From: CAVORB01 sp963736235
GTDB taxonomy: Bacteria; Pseudomonadota; Gammaproteobacteria; Chromatiales; Chromatiaceae
Assembly (NCBI GenBank): GCA_963736235.1
Contig: CAVTOR010000031.1
Location: 248,001 to 312,000, forward strand
DNA length: 64,000 nt
Reading direction: 5' to 3'
Within the stretch, counting starts at the first letter, position 1, and every line of letters starts with the position of its first letter. The notes beneath the pieces are model-generated. The model saw nothing but the letters and a program-made list of their open reading frames with translations. It searched no databases and was not told where the DNA came from. A program made the position numbers and the translations under genes. Shown here in pieces: positions 63,784 through 64,000 of this stretch.

Positions 63784-64000
63784 ATGGCCCAGACCACGCG
63801 CTGGTGCGCGCTCAGCTCACGATAGATGGCATCTAGCTGTTCCTTGTCGGCGGCCTGGATGGTCACGGTGACCGATAGCCACTTGCCGCCGCGGCTCTCG
63901 CGCACCCGGACCAAGGTCTCGTCGAGATCCGGCGCGTGGCGGCGCACGATTTCCACCACCAGAGCCTGGAACCTATCGTCCGCCCTGCCCATGGCCTTGA
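63780..64000 (-). CDS. ybeD: YbeD/DUF493 family protein, 5' end cut by window edge
   Basis: The visible C-terminal 73 residues include KAMGRADDRFQALVVEIVRRH and a final YRELSAHQRVVWAM, the conserved DUF493 pattern. YbeD-like proteins are small ACT-like-fold proteins of unknown function located before lipB in most gammaproteobacteria. The frame continues beyond 64000; an internal ATG at 63992 is probably not the true start, because KA before it matches family residues. Confidence 0.9.
   Translation of the reverse strand, partial: KAMGRADDRFQALVVEIVRRHAPDLDETLVRVRESRGGKWLSVTVTIQAADKEQLDAIYRELSAHQRVVWAM

Overview
The window is about 64 kb of GC-rich chromosome from a gammaproteobacterium. Familiar neighbourhoods support this placement: dapA divergent from gcvR-bcp, uvrA divergent from ssb, ybeD-lipB, and rsmA. 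Several genes suggest a sulfur-oxidising, probably autotrophic member of the Chromatiales or a related order: a rhd-tusA-dsrE2 sulfur-carrier cluster, a periplasmic DsrE-like protein, two rhodaneses, siroheme synthase, and a broken CbbQ/NorQ-type AAA gene. This is inference from gene content. No rRNA or tRNA gene and no CRISPR array was seen.

Layout. 1-6.3 kb: dapA end, gcvR, bcp, a PIN-PhoH ATPase, a periplasmic DsrE protein with an overlapping CxC protein, moaA, a thioredoxin-fold protein, a zinc-ribbon protein. 6.4-10 kb: a minus-strand run of LysR regulator, small unknown, PerM-type permease and DegS-type protease. 10.2-16.1 kb: FadL-type porin, sulfur relay genes, cysG, a MESH1-type HD hydrolase and an exported rhodanese. 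16.2-21 kb: a ParA ATPase overlapping a CHAD protein, then a frameshifted ToxR/CadC-like regulator. 21.4-33 kb: cupin, rsmA, lon, an AT-rich DHFR-like gene, malic enzyme, a DUF3892-PASTA protein, a small Cys-rich secreted protein, a methyltransferase and a MipZ-type ATPase. 33-37 kb: dTDP-rhamnose operon rfbBACD, with three of four genes frameshifted, then ssb. 37-47.3 kb: YajR-like MFS, uvrA, and a cell-wall pair (FtsW-like, class B PBP) followed by Rieske, PfkB and formylglycine-generating-enzyme-like genes. 47.4-57.3 kb: gamma-glutamyltransferase, membrane retropepsin, MlaC-like protein, 122-bp tandem repeats, an IS630 element inside the AAA gene, a heavily frameshifted DUF853 ATPase, a hybrid histidine kinase, a membrane protein and pcm. 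57.3-64 kb: a DUF4338-ISAs1 fusion transposase, a serine hydrolase with an internal amber codon, a lipoprotein, an MFS transporter, lipB and the end of ybeD.

The strongest unusual feature is the transposable element at about 57.36-59.27 kb. A DruA-like (DUF4338) N-terminal domain is joined to an ISAs1-type DDE transposase, and the reading frame changes exactly at an A_AAA_AAG heptamer, the classic -1 ribosomal frameshift site. Next are the IS630 copy that splits the Walker B motif of the CbbQ-like gene, the hairpin-rich 122-bp tandem repeat beside it, and a 9-bp inverted repeat bracketing the uvrA promoter.

Single-base indels cluster at about 34-35.3 kb and 52.4-54.2 kb, while long flanking genes are intact. 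The sequence alone cannot say whether these are real gene decay or local assembly errors.
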